DNA of 64,000 nucleotides from assembly GCA_020632925.1 (NCBI GenBank), contig JACKER010000022.1, positions 67,152-131,151 on the forward strand, in the 5' to 3' direction. The translations under genes and the position numbers were made by a program. The first letter of the stretch is position 1; each line of letters starts with the position of its first letter. Shown here piece by piece: positions 9,516 to 17,961 of the stretch. The notes beneath the pieces were generated by a model, which worked only from the letters and a program-made list of their open reading frames with translations, was not told where the DNA came from and ran no database searches. The stretch comes from Alphaproteobacteria bacterium. Lineage in GTDB: Bacteria > Myxococcota_A > UBA796 > GCA-2862545.

Positions 9516-10835
9516 ATGGACCGACCGCCCCCCGCCGACGGGATCGTGTGGACGCACCGCGCGGTGCTGCTGCTCGCGGCCGTGGTCCTGCCGCCGCTCG
9601 GGTGGATGTCCTGGACCCACCGGACGGCCTTCGATCCGATGGTCGCCCGGCTGCTCCTCTCGGCGCTGACGGCCAGCACCGCGCTCGCGACCTTCGTATG
9701 GCCGTGGGCGCGCGTGCGGTCCCGCGAGCTGCTGGGCAGCGTGATGTCCGTGGTGTTCGTGTGGTTCCTGTACGCGGCGATGCGCAACGGGCTCACGCAG
9801 GACGACGCCATCGGCCTGATGCCGCTCGCCTGCGTCGCCCCGATGGTGGTCCGCAGCTGGACGGAGCTCGCGGCCGCGCTGGCGCTCGTCGTCGCGGGCA
9901 TCCTCTTCCTGCACGCGAACATCCCCGAGCCCCAGTTCCCGATCCCCGTCCTGTCGCTGCTGCTGTCGTCCGTCACGCTCGGGATCGGGATCTCGAGCAT
10001 GACCCGGGAGCGCCTCGCCGATCGGCTCCAGGAGGCGAACGAGACGCTCGAGCAGCGCGTGGAGCAACGCACGGAGGAGCTCGCTGCCTCCCTGGCGCGG
10101 GCGGAGGCCGAAGCCCAGGAGCGGGCGCGCGCCGAGCGCGAGGCGGTGCACGCGAGCCGCGCCAAGTCGGTGTTCCTGGCCAACATGAGCCACGAGCTGC
10201 GAACGCCGCTGAACGCGATCATCGGGTACACCCAGCTCGTGTCCGAGGAGCTGGACGACCGCCCCGAGCTCCTGGCGGACCTCGAGCGCGTGGAGCGGTC
10301 GGCCACCCACCTCGTGGGCTTGATCAACGACCTGCTGGACCTGTCGCGCATCGAGGCGGACGAGCTGGAGCTCGAGCTCGGGCCCCAGCCGCTCGACGAG
10401 GTGGTCGGCGCCGCCGTCTCGATGCTGCCCTCGCTCCGCCGACCCGAGCGCGGGCTCGTCGTCGAGGACACCGGGCTGTCCGTCGTCGCGGACCGCACCC
10501 GCCTGCGCCAGGTCCTCGTGAACCTGCTGTCGAACGCCGACAAGTTCACGCCCACCGGCCACATCGCGGTGGCGGCCCGGCGCGACGGGGACCGCGTCGT
10601 GATCGAGGTGGAGGACACCGGCACCGGCATCGCGCCCGAGCTGCTGCCCCGGGTGTTCGACCGTTTCGTGATGGGCGACGCCTCCAGCACCCGTCGACAG
10701 GGAGGCACCGGCCTGGGACTCGCGATCAGCCGGGAGCTGGTCGAGCGGATGGGTGGACGGCTCGACGTGTCGTCGCAGGTCGGCCGAGGGACGACCTTCC
10801 AGATCTCGATGCTCTCGGGCTCACCACCCGGGTGA
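9516..10835 (+). CDS. Membrane sensor histidine kinase
   Basis: The 439-residue protein has about six hydrophobic helices (residues 17-160), a coiled coil (165-215) and a complete kinase core. The H-box is NMSHELRTPLN with His226 as phospho-acceptor. The N-box is NLLSNADKF (Asn340), followed by DTGTGIAPE (G1) and GTGLGLAIS (G2). There is no PAS or receiver domain and no adjacent response regulator, so it is an orphan kinase. The ATG at 9516 has a weak ribosome site. A better AGGAGGG at 9486 precedes an ATG at 9499 in another frame, which may open a short leader peptide. The 3' end overlaps the convergent gene by 15 bases. Confidence 0.9.
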   Translation: MDRPPPADGIVWTHRAVLLLAAVVLPPLGWMSWTHRTAFDPMVARLLLSALTASTALATFVWPWARVRSRELLGSVMSVVFVWFLYAAMRNGLTQDDAIGLMPLACVAPMVVRSWTELAAALALVVAGILFLHANIPEPQFPIPVLSLLLSSVTLGIGISSMTRERLADRLQEANETLEQRVEQRTEELAASLARAEAEAQERARAEREAVHASRAKSVFLANMSHELRTPLNAIIGYTQLVSEELDDRPELLADLERVERSATHLVGLINDLLDLSRIEADELELELGPQPLDEVVGAAVSMLPSLRRPERGLVVEDTGLSVVADRTRLRQVLVNLLSNADKFTPTGHIAVAARRDGDRVVIEVEDTGTGIAPELLPRVFDRFVMGDASSTRRQGGTGLGLAISRELVERMGGRLDVSSQVGRGTTFQISMLSGSPPG

Positions 10836-11675
10836 GGGCCGTAGCAGGCCGTGGAGCAGCCCTCCCGCGCCGTGTCGATCGAGGGTGTGGATCAGGAGCG
10901 TGAGGCTCGCGGGGTAGGTCAGGGGGTGCCCGTCGTTGCCCCAGGCGACGCGGGACCAGTCGACGTCGACCTGCAGCCGCAGCCAGCGGTCGAGCGCGCG
11001 CACCCCGGGACCCGATACGTCCGCGCGGACCGACGGATGGACCGCGAGCATCCGCGCGACGTGCTCGTAGGCCACCGCCCCGCCCGCCCCACAGAGCTGG
11101 AGCCGCAGGCGCGGGAACCGACGGCACACGGGATCCCAGGCCAGCGGTTCGCCGAGCACCGAGCTCCCGGGATGCCCCGTGGCGAGCACACCCGTCCGCG
11201 CCAGCACCCGGGCCCCGCGCGCCTCGAGCTCCGCCCACACGGGCTCGAACGCGGGGTCGTCCGGCCGCCAGCCCACCGCCGGGCACACGGACACGTCGCC
11301 CGCCGCGAGGACACCCGGCGCTCGTGGGTCGAGGTACCGGGAGACGACGGTGCGATCGGGGTCCCGGGCCGCCAGCGACGCGATCCCCTCGTCCCCGAGC
11401 GCGTCGTGCCCGGGCGCGCCGCTGCGCAGGTGGACCGCCGACAACCCGAGCCGCTCCTGCAGCACGAGCTGGAACGCCTCGACGCCGACCTCCGCGGGGA
11501 GCGACTGGTGGCGGTCCTCGAGGTGGGGTGGCAGCCGACGGGCGATGGCGTCGATCCGCGCCTCGAGGAAGTCCGGATCACGCACCAGCGACGCGTCCCG
11601 CGGCCAGCCGCAGCGGGGGCATCGGGCGGCGTCGTGCGTCGCCCCGCACGGCGGGTGGGCGCAGCGGACGGACAC
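10821..11675 (-). CDS. Amidohydrolase-like protein with N-terminal zinc ribbon
   Basis: The 284-residue product is read from GTG 11675, two bases after the stop of the upstream gene. Residues 4-25 hold a Cys pattern (CAHPPCGATHDAARCPRC) that could form a zinc ribbon. The rest resembles the TIM-barrel amidohydrolase-2 family: FEPVWAELEARGARVLARTG, WDPVCRRFPRLRLQLCGAGG and a late WGNDGHP strand. The usual HxH and downstream His ligands are not all visible, so catalytic activity is doubtful. The family call is by pattern only. Confidence 0.5.
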   Translation of the reverse strand: MSVRCAHPPCGATHDAARCPRCGWPRDASLVRDPDFLEARIDAIARRLPPHLEDRHQSLPAEVGVEAFQLVLQERLGLSAVHLRSGAPGHDALGDEGIASLAARDPDRTVVSRYLDPRAPGVLAAGDVSVCPAVGWRPDDPAFEPVWAELEARGARVLARTGVLATGHPGSSVLGEPLAWDPVCRRFPRLRLQLCGAGGAVAYEHVARMLAVHPSVRADVSGPGVRALDRWLRLQVDVDWSRVAWGNDGHPLTYPASLTLLIHTLDRHGAGGLLHGLLRPSPGW

Positions 11676-11677
11676 CC

Positions 11678-12349
11678 CTACGGCAGCGCGCCGTCGAGGA
11701 TCCACTGCTCGATGAGGTCCTTCTGCTGCGCGTTGAGCGGCGGGTTGTTCTTCGGCATCCGCACGCCGGAGCCGCCGACGGAGTTCTGGGTGCCGTTGAT
11801 CTTGTGCCAGACGTAGCTGTCGTCGGGCAGGCCCGGCTCGATGCGATCCATGCGCGGCACGTCCTGCGACGGGACGTTGACCATGTCGGAGGGCCCGAAC
11901 AGCGAGAAACCACCCGCGGACGGCGGGTTGTCCTGCCAGTGGCACGACAGGCCGCTGCAGGTGGACGCGAAGATGGGCTCGACGTTCGCCCAGACCACCG
12001 ACGGGAAGGTGTTCACGGTGACGTTCGAGACCGTGCAGGTGGCGGTCTCCACCGCGACCACCCGGACGGTCGTCCCCGAGACGCTCGCCGGCACGAAGCC
12101 GCTGAACTCGGCGCGACCGTTGCCGTTCGCCTGGACCGTCCCGAGGACCGTGGGGTTGGCGATGCCGACGGTGACGTTGCCGCAGCCGGGCACCGGCGTG
12201 TTCCCGGCGGTGAAGCCGTACGCGAAGGTCACGGATGCGTTCGCGGCGGCGCCGGTCGCGACCGCGGTGTTCTGGGTCCCGACGGTCAGCGGCGTGAGCT
12301 GCTGCAGCGTGAGCGCGGAAGCGTTGGACACCAGGACGAACGCGAGCAT
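11678..12349 (-). CDS. Secreted protein with c-type-cytochrome-like domain (CX4CH)
   Basis: This 223-residue protein starts at ATG 12349 behind a clear GGAGG, with a signal peptide (MLAFVLVSNASA). The first half is Val/Thr/Asn-rich and looks like a beta-sandwich. The second half carries FASTCSGLSCHW, then GEPDDSYVWHKINGT-like and RMPKNNPPLNAQQKDLIEQW segments. These match cytochrome-c-like domains common in myxobacterial and planctomycete secreted proteins, in which the haem motif is CX4CH rather than CXXCH. Whether haem is bound is unproven. Its stop is two bases from the next gene, so the two are probably co-transcribed. Confidence 0.7.
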   Translation of the reverse strand: MLAFVLVSNASALTLQQLTPLTVGTQNTAVATGAAANASVTFAYGFTAGNTPVPGCGNVTVGIANPTVLGTVQANGNGRAEFSGFVPASVSGTTVRVVAVETATCTVSNVTVNTFPSVVWANVEPIFASTCSGLSCHWQDNPPSAGGFSLFGPSDMVNVPSQDVPRMDRIEPGLPDDSYVWHKINGTQNSVGGSGVRMPKNNPPLNAQQKDLIEQWILDGALP

Positions 12350-12375
12350 GGAACCTCCGAAGGCGCAGGACTGTA

Positions 12376-12387
12376 GCATGCGCATGC
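12376..12387. repeat. 12-bp perfect palindrome (GCATGCGCATGC)
   Basis: A perfect palindrome lies in the 44-base gap between the ABC ATPase stop and the cytochrome-like gene start. It could be an operator or chance; no partner copy was noticed in the window. Confidence 0.35.
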
Positions 12388-12393
12388 GACGGC

Positions 12394-13323
12394 TCAGCCC
12401 TCGCGGACGTCGTCCAGGAAGCGCTGTTCCAGCCCGACGCCACGGCGAACGGCGCGCAGCGGGACCGAGGAAGCGGACAGCAGGCCCATCACCACGACGC
12501 TGCTCTGGTCCAGATCCCCGTCCGAAGGCGCCTCCTCCAGCAACACATCGTCCCGCAGGCTGAAACGATGCTCGGGGAGCCGCGACGCGAGCTCGGTGAG
12601 CGGGACCCGCTCGGGCGACGACACGCGCCAGCTGCACAGGTGCTTGCTGCCCGTCACCTCGGCGATCGGCCCCTGGCGCAGGCAGCGTCCCTGCTTGAGC
12701 ATCACGACCCAGTCGGAGATCCGCTCGAGATCGTCGAGATCGTGCGACGAGATCACCAGCGTCTGCTGCCCACGGAGCTGCGCCAGCGCGTCTCGCAGCG
12801 CGTGCTGCTGCACGGGGTCCAGACCCGAGAGCGGCTCGTCGAGCAACACGAGAGGTGGTGCGCCGACCAGCGCCGAGGCGACGGCCACCCGGCGCCGCAT
12901 CCCGTGGGAGAACGTGTGGATGCGGGCGTCCCGCCGGTCCGTGAGCCGCACGATGTCGAGGACCCGGTCGGCCTCGGTGGCGGCGTCCCCCGCGGTCCAG
13001 CCCTGCAGGCGGCACAGGTGGCGGAGCAGCTCGCGCGGGGTGTGGCGGTCGGGCAGCTCCGCGTCCTGCGGCAGCACCCCGAGCACGCCCTTCATGACGT
13101 ACGGATCGAAGCCCCCGCGACCGAGGATGTCGACGACGCCCGCGTCCGGACGCAGGAAGCCCGCGACCAGCGAGAAGGCCGTGGTCTTCCCGGCGCCGTT
13201 GTGCCCCACGAAGCCCGTGATCGAGCCCCGGGGGACGTGGAAGCTCACGTCGTCGAGCGCGAGCGGGCCGCGGGAGGTGTACCGCTTGCTGACGCCCTCG
13301 AAGGTCAGCGCGTGGCCGCTCAC
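12394..13323 (-). CDS. ABC transporter ATP-binding protein
   Basis: The 309-residue protein starts at GTG 13323 in a GTGA overlap with the permease stop. Residues 1-220 are a standard ABC ATPase: Walker A GHNGAGKTT (40-48), a Q-loop region at LPQDAEL, signature FSHGMRRRVAVA (an SHGMR variant of LSGGQ), Walker B LVLLDEP with Glu163, and the H-loop SSHD (His194). The C-terminal 90 residues form an extra domain, as in ABC-2 exporter ATPases. With the upstream permease it makes a two-gene exporter; the substrate is unknown. Confidence 0.9.
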   Translation of the reverse strand: MSGHALTFEGVSKRYTSRGPLALDDVSFHVPRGSITGFVGHNGAGKTTAFSLVAGFLRPDAGVVDILGRGGFDPYVMKGVLGVLPQDAELPDRHTPRELLRHLCRLQGWTAGDAATEADRVLDIVRLTDRRDARIHTFSHGMRRRVAVASALVGAPPLVLLDEPLSGLDPVQQHALRDALAQLRGQQTLVISSHDLDDLERISDWVVMLKQGRCLRQGPIAEVTGSKHLCSWRVSSPERVPLTELASRLPEHRFSLRDDVLLEEAPSDGDLDQSSVVVMGLLSASSVPLRAVRRGVGLEQRFLDDVREG

Positions 13324-14213
13324 AGGTCCCTCCGCGAGAAGCGGACGTAGCCCACGACGAGGCCCGCGCCCGCGAGCGCCGCGCACGCCGCCGAGGAGGC
13401 GAGCCAGCCCCAGCCCGGGTCCCACATGCCGCGGATCCACCCCTGCGGCAGGAGCTGGAGCATCACGTCCGCCGCGAGCCCCAGCCCGTCCTTCGTCTCC
13501 ATCCAGCGCGCCACCCCGAGCAGCACCCAGCTCGACGCGGCGGCGCCGATGGCCATCACGCGCGCCCACGCGGGCGAGGCCGTGAGCTGGCTCGCCGTGA
13601 CCCCGAGGGCGACGAAGGGGATCCCGAAGGCCCACGCGCGGGGGGTGTAGACCAGCATCCAGCCGGCGAGCGCGAGCGGGTCGTCGACCAGCATGAACCC
13701 GAGCCCGACGCCGAGGGCCGTCACCATGGACAGCGCGGACGCGGCGCCGGTGAGCGCCAGCTGCCCGAGGAAGCGCCCGACGACGATCTCGATCCGCCCG
13801 GTACGCAGCAGCTCGTACCGCACGGCCCGGCTCTGGACGTCGATCGCGATGCACTCGGCGCTGGCGGACGCCGCGAAGAAGGGCACCAGCAGGAAGCCGA
13901 GCCACAGGTGGAACATCGCGAGCGGTGGGATCGAGACCAGGTGGTCGGCCAGGGTCTCGCTGCCGCACATCGCGGCGACCACGTCGTGCCACATGTCCGA
14001 CGTCACGAGGCGCCCGAGCATGGCGCCGGGGGTCTTCGTCACCGGCACGCGCAGCTGCTGCGCCAGCGAGTTCTCGAGCAGCCCGACGAAGCGGACGAAC
14101 AGCCAGCAGGCGCCCGCCGACGCCACCCCGTAGAGCACCAGCAACGCCAGCGCGCGCCAGGTCCGGATCGCGCGGAACACCTCGAACCGCGCGACGAGCC
14201 ACACGTCCCTCAC
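13320..14213 (-). CDS. ABC-2 type transporter permease
   Basis: The 297-residue protein has about six membrane helices. It begins VWLVARFEVFRAIRTWRALALLVLYG, the usual cytoplasmic and first-helix start of ABC-2 permeases. A periplasmic loop (about residues 35-80) precedes a helix-rich remainder. The GTG start is one base after the stop of the upstream gene and the 3' end overlaps the ATPase, so all are read as one unit. Drug, lipid or polymer export are all possible. Confidence 0.8.
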   Translation of the reverse strand: MRDVWLVARFEVFRAIRTWRALALLVLYGVASAGACWLFVRFVGLLENSLAQQLRVPVTKTPGAMLGRLVTSDMWHDVVAAMCGSETLADHLVSIPPLAMFHLWLGFLLVPFFAASASAECIAIDVQSRAVRYELLRTGRIEIVVGRFLGQLALTGAASALSMVTALGVGLGFMLVDDPLALAGWMLVYTPRAWAFGIPFVALGVTASQLTASPAWARVMAIGAAASSWVLLGVARWMETKDGLGLAADVMLQLLPQGWIRGMWDPGWGWLASSAACAALAGAGLVVGYVRFSRRDL

Positions 14214-14214
14214 G

Positions 14215-14931
14215 TCAGCGCTCCAGCTGCATCAGGGCGTCCACGACGCCACCGTCGATGTACGAGAAGGGGTCGAGGGCGGCGTCGTCGATGTCCGCGC
14301 GCTGCTCCTCGTCCAGCACGCCGTACAGCGCGTCCTCCCCCTCGAGCAGCACGTCCAGCGTGTCCGCGGCGAACATCATCATCTCGCGCCGATCGGGCTC
14401 ACCCCCTTCCTGGACGGTGGCCACGAAGGTCTCCGTCAGCGCGGACAGGTCCTGGTTCATGCGGTCCATCGCCGCATCGATCGAGGAGAGCTGCTCGTCG
14501 GACACGCCCGCCTCGGAGAGGGCCGCGCGCGCCTGCGTCCGACGGAGCTCCATGGCCTCCCGCGCCATCGCGACCGCCTCCTCGGGGGTCTGCGGCTCGC
14601 TCCCCTCCTCCCCGTCGATGTCGATCTGGAGTCCCTTGCCCCGCTTGCCGCGCCGCGCGCGCGGAGCCTCCGATCCGGGCTCGCTCACGACCACGGCAGG
14701 CTCTTCGACCTGGACGTCGGGGAGGTTGGACGCGAGCGGTCGGCCGCGGAACACCTCGGCGATCTGCTTGCCCATGTCGCTGCCCGACGCGCACTCCCGG
14801 GAGGAGAGCTCGTCGATCTTCTCGCGCAGCCCTCGCGCCTCGCTCCGTGGGCCGAGCCCGCCGATCACCAGCCCCACCACGAGCGCCACCGCGGCCAGCA
14901 GCAGGTGCGCGGCCCCCCATCGGTTCGTCAT
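14215..14931 (-). CDS. Membrane-anchored helical envelope protein, unknown function
   Basis: The product has 238 residues and starts at ATG 14931 in an ATGA overlap with ruvX. One N-terminal hydrophobic helix (about residues 6-28) acts as signal anchor. An acidic, low-complexity linker follows, then a helical domain rich in Met, Glu and Asp (from about residue 110: TPEEAVAMAREAMELRR, MDRMNQDLSALTETF). The layout recalls small periplasmic stress chaperones, but no signature supports that. It sits between ruvX and the ABC exporter and is probably co-transcribed with both. Confidence 0.6.
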   Translation of the reverse strand: MTNRWGAAHLLLAAVALVVGLVIGGLGPRSEARGLREKIDELSSRECASGSDMGKQIAEVFRGRPLASNLPDVQVEEPAVVVSEPGSEAPRARRGKRGKGLQIDIDGEEGSEPQTPEEAVAMAREAMELRRTQARAALSEAGVSDEQLSSIDAAMDRMNQDLSALTETFVATVQEGGEPDRREMMMFAADTLDVLLEGEDALYGVLDEEQRADIDDAALDPFSYIDGGVVDALMQLER

Positions 14932-15359
14932 CCCCCCTCCTCCGCGAGCTCCGGGTGTTCGAGCCACGCCTGCAGCACGATCACCGCCGCCTGCTGATCC
15001 ACCACCGCCTTGCGCCGCTCGCGCGACATCCCGGCCTCGATGAGCTGCCGGTGGGCGTCCACCGACGAGTACCGCTCGTCGACGTAGCGCACGGGCAGCC
15101 CCGTCCGCTCACCGACCGCCTCCCCCACCTGACGCGCGAGGCGCGCGCTGCGGGCCTCGGTGCCGTCGAGCTCGTACGGAAGGCCGACGACGACGGTGTC
15201 GACGCCGAGCTCCCGGGCAAGCGCCGCCAGCGCCTCGGCGTCCTTCGCGACCCCCTTGCGCTGCAGCGTCCGCAGCGGGGACGCGAGCAGGCCCGTCGGG
15301 TCGCTCACCGCGATCCCGATCCCCTTCGTCCCCACGTCCAGCGCCAGCGTCCGCCCCAT
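14928..15359 (-). CDS. ruvX: RuvX/YqgF Holliday-junction resolvase-like nuclease
   Basis: At 143 residues this is the usual length. The RNase H-like fold is plain: LALDVGTKGIGIAVSD with Asp8, the central VVVGLPYELDG, then YVDERYSS and DQQAAVIVLQAWLE with the later acidic residues. The family resolves branched DNA or processes the 5' end of pre-16S rRNA. Its stop overlaps the downstream start (ATGA). It lies divergent to cinA-recA across a 157-base regulatory gap. Confidence 0.92.
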   Translation of the reverse strand: MGRTLALDVGTKGIGIAVSDPTGLLASPLRTLQRKGVAKDAEALAALARELGVDTVVVGLPYELDGTEARSARLARQVGEAVGERTGLPVRYVDERYSSVDAHRQLIEAGMSRERRKAVVDQQAAVIVLQAWLEHPELAEEGG

Positions 15360-15437
15360 GCCACCCCTCTACGCCGCTCCGCGCGCCCGTGTTTCCCCAA
15401 ATCGAACTTACGGCTAGATACCTGCACCATCACATAC

Positions 15438-15456
15438 CCGGACAGTTTTCGTCCGG
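15438..15456. promoter_or_regulatory. Inverted repeat in the ruvX-cinA intergenic region
   Basis: CCGGAC-N7-GTCCGG lies in the locally AT-richer gap between divergent ruvX and cinA. A -10-like TAGATA is at 15415-15420. The repeat could be an operator or a short transcript hairpin; no function is demonstrated. Confidence 0.35.
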
Positions 15457-15491
15457 CGCCGGTGGACAGTGGAACGGCGCCACACTACAAC

Positions 15492-15508
15492 CTGCACACA
15501 CGTTCAGG
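15492..15508 (+). promoter_or_regulatory. Candidate LexA (SOS) box upstream of cinA-recA
   Basis: CTGCACACACGTTCAGG matches 16 of 17 positions of the LexA box consensus I recall for Myxococcus xanthus (CTRHAMRYBYGTTCAGS); the ninth base is the only misfit. It ends 8 bases before the cinA ATG and overlaps the only AGG-type ribosome site. A bound repressor would block transcription of the cinA-recA unit. SOS control of recA is standard biology; this particular site is inferred. Confidence 0.6.
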
Positions 15509-15516
15509 TCATCACC

Positions 15517-16785
15517 ATGCCCACCGCCGAGATCCTGTCCCAGGGCGACGAAGTCGTCACGGGCCAGATCGCAGACACCAACGCCGCCTGGCTCTCGGAG
15601 CGCCTGCTGGAGCAGGGCTTCGACGTGGTCCGCCACACCACCGTGGGCGATCGGATGGCGGACCTGGTGGCCGTGATCGGCGAGATCGCGGCGCGAGCGG
15701 ACGTGTGCCTGTGCACGGGCGGGCTCGGCCCGACGGAGGACGACCTGACGGCGGAGGCCTTCGCCCGCGCCTTCGACGCCCCCGTGGCCCTCGATCCCGT
15801 CGCCCTCGAGCAGATCGAGGAGCGCTTCCGCTCCATGGGTCGGACGATGTCGCCCGTGAACCGCAAGCAGGCGCTGCTGCCCCAGGGGTCGGTCCGGCTG
15901 GACAACGACTGGGGGACGGCGCCCGGCTTCGCGCTGGTCGGCGGCCGCTGCTGGTTCGCCTGCATGCCGGGCGTCCCGCGCGAGATGCGCCAGCTCTGGG
16001 AGCACCGCGTGCTGCCGCTGCTCGCCGACCGCTTCGAGCTGCGGCCCGGACGCCGGGTGATCCTGCGGACCATCGGCGTGGGCGAGTCCGACCTGCAGAC
16101 CGCCATGCTCGGCTGGTCGGCCGAGGGCGTGACCGTGGGGTACCGGACGAAGCTCCCCGAGAACCACCTCAAGCTCTGGTTCGAGGCGACGGTCCCCGAG
16201 GACGAGGTCGTGGCCCGGGTGCGCGAGGTGCTCGAGCGCGCCGGCCGCTGGACGTACACGATCGAGGGCCTGCCCGAGGTTGCGGACGTGGGCGTGGACG
16301 CCGGCGGGGGCACGCTCGCCGCCGCGGTCGGTCGCCGCCTGCTCGCCCGCGGGGAGACGCTCGCGCTCGCCGAGTCCTGCACGGGCGGGCGGATCGCCTC
16401 CGCCTGCACCGCGGTCGCCGGCGCCAGCGCCTGGCTCCTCGAGGGCCTCGTGACGTACTCGAACGCCGCCAAGGTCCGCCTGCTCGGCGTGAGCGAGGCC
16501 GACCTCGAGGCGCACGGCGCCGTGTCCGAGGTCGTCGCCCGCGCGATGGCGTCCGGGGTGCGCGAGCGCTCCGGAGCCACCTGGGGCGTCGGCATCACCG
16601 GGATCGCCGGCCCCTCCGGCGGCACCCCGGACAAGCCGGTGGGCACGGTGCACGTCGCCGTCGCCAGCCCTGATCGCGTCCTGCACCGCGCGCTGCGCCT
16701 GCCGGGCGACCGCGATCGCATCCAGTCCCTGGCCGTGGCGTCGGCTCTCGAGCTGTTGCGCCGCCAGCTCCACGCTTCCAACTGA
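15517..16785 (+). CDS. cinA: CinA, competence/damage-inducible protein with NMN deamidase domain
   Basis: The 422-residue protein has both CinA domains. The N-terminal half is the molybdopterin-binding-like domain ([30 protein letters not shown] at 66-76). The C-terminal half, from about residue 262, is the nicotinamide-nucleotide amidase domain ([32 protein letters not shown]). That domain deamidates NMN in NAD recycling; the other is linked to ADP-ribose pyrophosphatase activity in some species. recA follows after 8 bases, a gene pair conserved in many bacteria and often induced by DNA damage or competence. Confidence 0.93.
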   Translation: MPTAEILSQGDEVVTGQIADTNAAWLSERLLEQGFDVVRHTTVGDRMADLVAVIGEIAARADVCLCTGGLGPTEDDLTAEAFARAFDAPVALDPVALEQIEERFRSMGRTMSPVNRKQALLPQGSVRLDNDWGTAPGFALVGGRCWFACMPGVPREMRQLWEHRVLPLLADRFELRPGRRVILRTIGVGESDLQTAMLGWSAEGVTVGYRTKLPENHLKLWFEATVPEDEVVARVREVLERAGRWTYTIEGLPEVADVGVDAGGGTLAAAVGRRLLARGETLALAESCTGGRIASACTAVAGASAWLLEGLVTYSNAAKVRLLGVSEADLEAHGAVSEVVARAMASGVRERSGATWGVGITGIAGPSGGTPDKPVGTVHVAVASPDRVLHRALRLPGDRDRIQSLAVASALELLRRQLHASN

Positions 16786-16793
16786 GGTCCACC

Positions 16794-17888
16794 ATGTCCC
16801 GTCGCAGCAGCAACATCGAGCCGATCACGACCCCCGCGAACTCCGACGACCGCGCCAAGGCCATCGACGCCGCCATCGCGTCCATCGAGCGCCAGTTCGG
16901 TCGCGGCGCCATCATGCGGTACGGCGACTCCGAGGTGCCGCGCGTCGGCTCGATCTCCACGGGCTCGCTCGGTCTGGACATCGCGCTGGGCATCGGCGGG
17001 CTCCCCCGCGGCCGCGTGGTCGAGATCTACGGCGCGGAGGCCAGCGGCAAGACGACGCTCGCGCTGCAGACCATCGCGCAGTCCCAGCGCAAGGGCGGCA
17101 CAGCGGCCTTCATCGACGCGGAGCACGCCCTCGACCCGAACTACGCGCGGGCGCTCGGCGTGAAGGTGGACGAGCTCCTGATCTCGCAGCCGGACCACGG
17201 CGAGCAGGCGCTCGAGATCGCGGAGACCCTGGTGCGGTCCGGCGCCATCGACGTGGTCGTCGTCGACTCGGTCGCGGCGCTCGTGCCGAAGTCCGAGCTC
17301 GAGGGCGACATCGGCGACGTCCAGCCCGGCGCCCAGGCCCGACTGATGAGCCAGGCCCTGCGCAAGCTCACCGGTGCCATCCACAAGTCCGACGCCATCG
17401 TGATCTTCATCAACCAGGTCCGCGAGAAGATCGGCGTGATGTTCGGCAGCCCGAAGACGACCAGCGGCGGCAACGCCCTGAAGTTCTATGCGTCGGTCCG
17501 CATGGAGGTCACGCGCATCGGCTCCATCAAGAAGGGCGAGGAGGTGATGGGCAACCGCACGAAGGTGAAGGTGACCAAGAACAAGCTCGCGCCCCCGTTC
17601 CGGCAGGTCGAGTTCGACATCATGTACGGCCAGGGCGTCTCCGCCGAGGCCGAGCTGGTGGACCTCGGCATCCTCACGGGCATCGTCCGCAAGAGCGGCT
17701 CGTGGTTCGCGCTCGAGAACGACCGGATGGGCCAGGGCAAGGACAACGCCTGCGAGTTCCTCCGCGAGCACCCCGACGCCGCCGTGCGCGTCCGTGACCA
17801 CGTGCTCGGTCACTACGGGGTGATGGTGCAGGGCGCCAGCGAGGGTGACGACGGCGACGGGGATGGGGACAACGTCGCCGAGGCGTGA
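16794..17888 (+). CDS. recA: Recombinase RecA
   Basis: The 364-residue protein is full length. The core motifs are clear: [14 protein letters not shown], Walker [10 protein letters not shown] (80-88), [18 protein letters not shown] (Walker B), an L1 region ([16 protein letters not shown]), [16 protein letters not shown] and L2 ([15 protein letters not shown]). The P-loop differs from the common GPESSGKTT at two places (Pro to Ala, Ser to Ala), and L1 has Pro-Gly where Met-Gly is usual. Neither change removes a catalytic residue. A short acidic, Asp/Gly-rich tail ends the protein. RecA drives strand exchange and LexA self-cleavage. It is co-transcribed with cinA. Confidence 0.98.
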   Translation: MSRRSSNIEPITTPANSDDRAKAIDAAIASIERQFGRGAIMRYGDSEVPRVGSISTGSLGLDIALGIGGLPRGRVVEIYGAEASGKTTLALQTIAQSQRKGGTAAFIDAEHALDPNYARALGVKVDELLISQPDHGEQALEIAETLVRSGAIDVVVVDSVAALVPKSELEGDIGDVQPGAQARLMSQALRKLTGAIHKSDAIVIFINQVREKIGVMFGSPKTTSGGNALKFYASVRMEVTRIGSIKKGEEVMGNRTKVKVTKNKLAPPFRQVEFDIMYGQGVSAEAELVDLGILTGIVRKSGSWFALENDRMGQGKDNACEFLREHPDAAVRVRDHVLGHYGVMVQGASEGDDGDGDGDNVAEA

Positions 17889-17920
17889 ACCATCCACCTC
17901 CGGCGCGAATCGCTGGATCC

Positions 17921-17955
17921 ACCTCTCGGGTGATGCTAGCATTTGCCCGAGAGGT
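17921..17955 (+). promoter_or_regulatory. Stem-loop that pairs with the ribosome site of the next gene
   Basis: ACCTCTCGGG (17921-17930) pairs perfectly with CCCGAGAGGT (17946-17955), a 10-bp stem. The 15-base loop contains a second perfect palindrome, ATGCTAGCAT (17933-17942). The 3' arm includes the purine-rich GAGAGG that should be the ribosome site of the ATG at 17962, so the folded form would hide it. The element may also attenuate transcription coming from recA. It has no U-tract, so it is not a standard terminator. Confidence 0.5.
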
Positions 17956-17961
17956 CGTACG

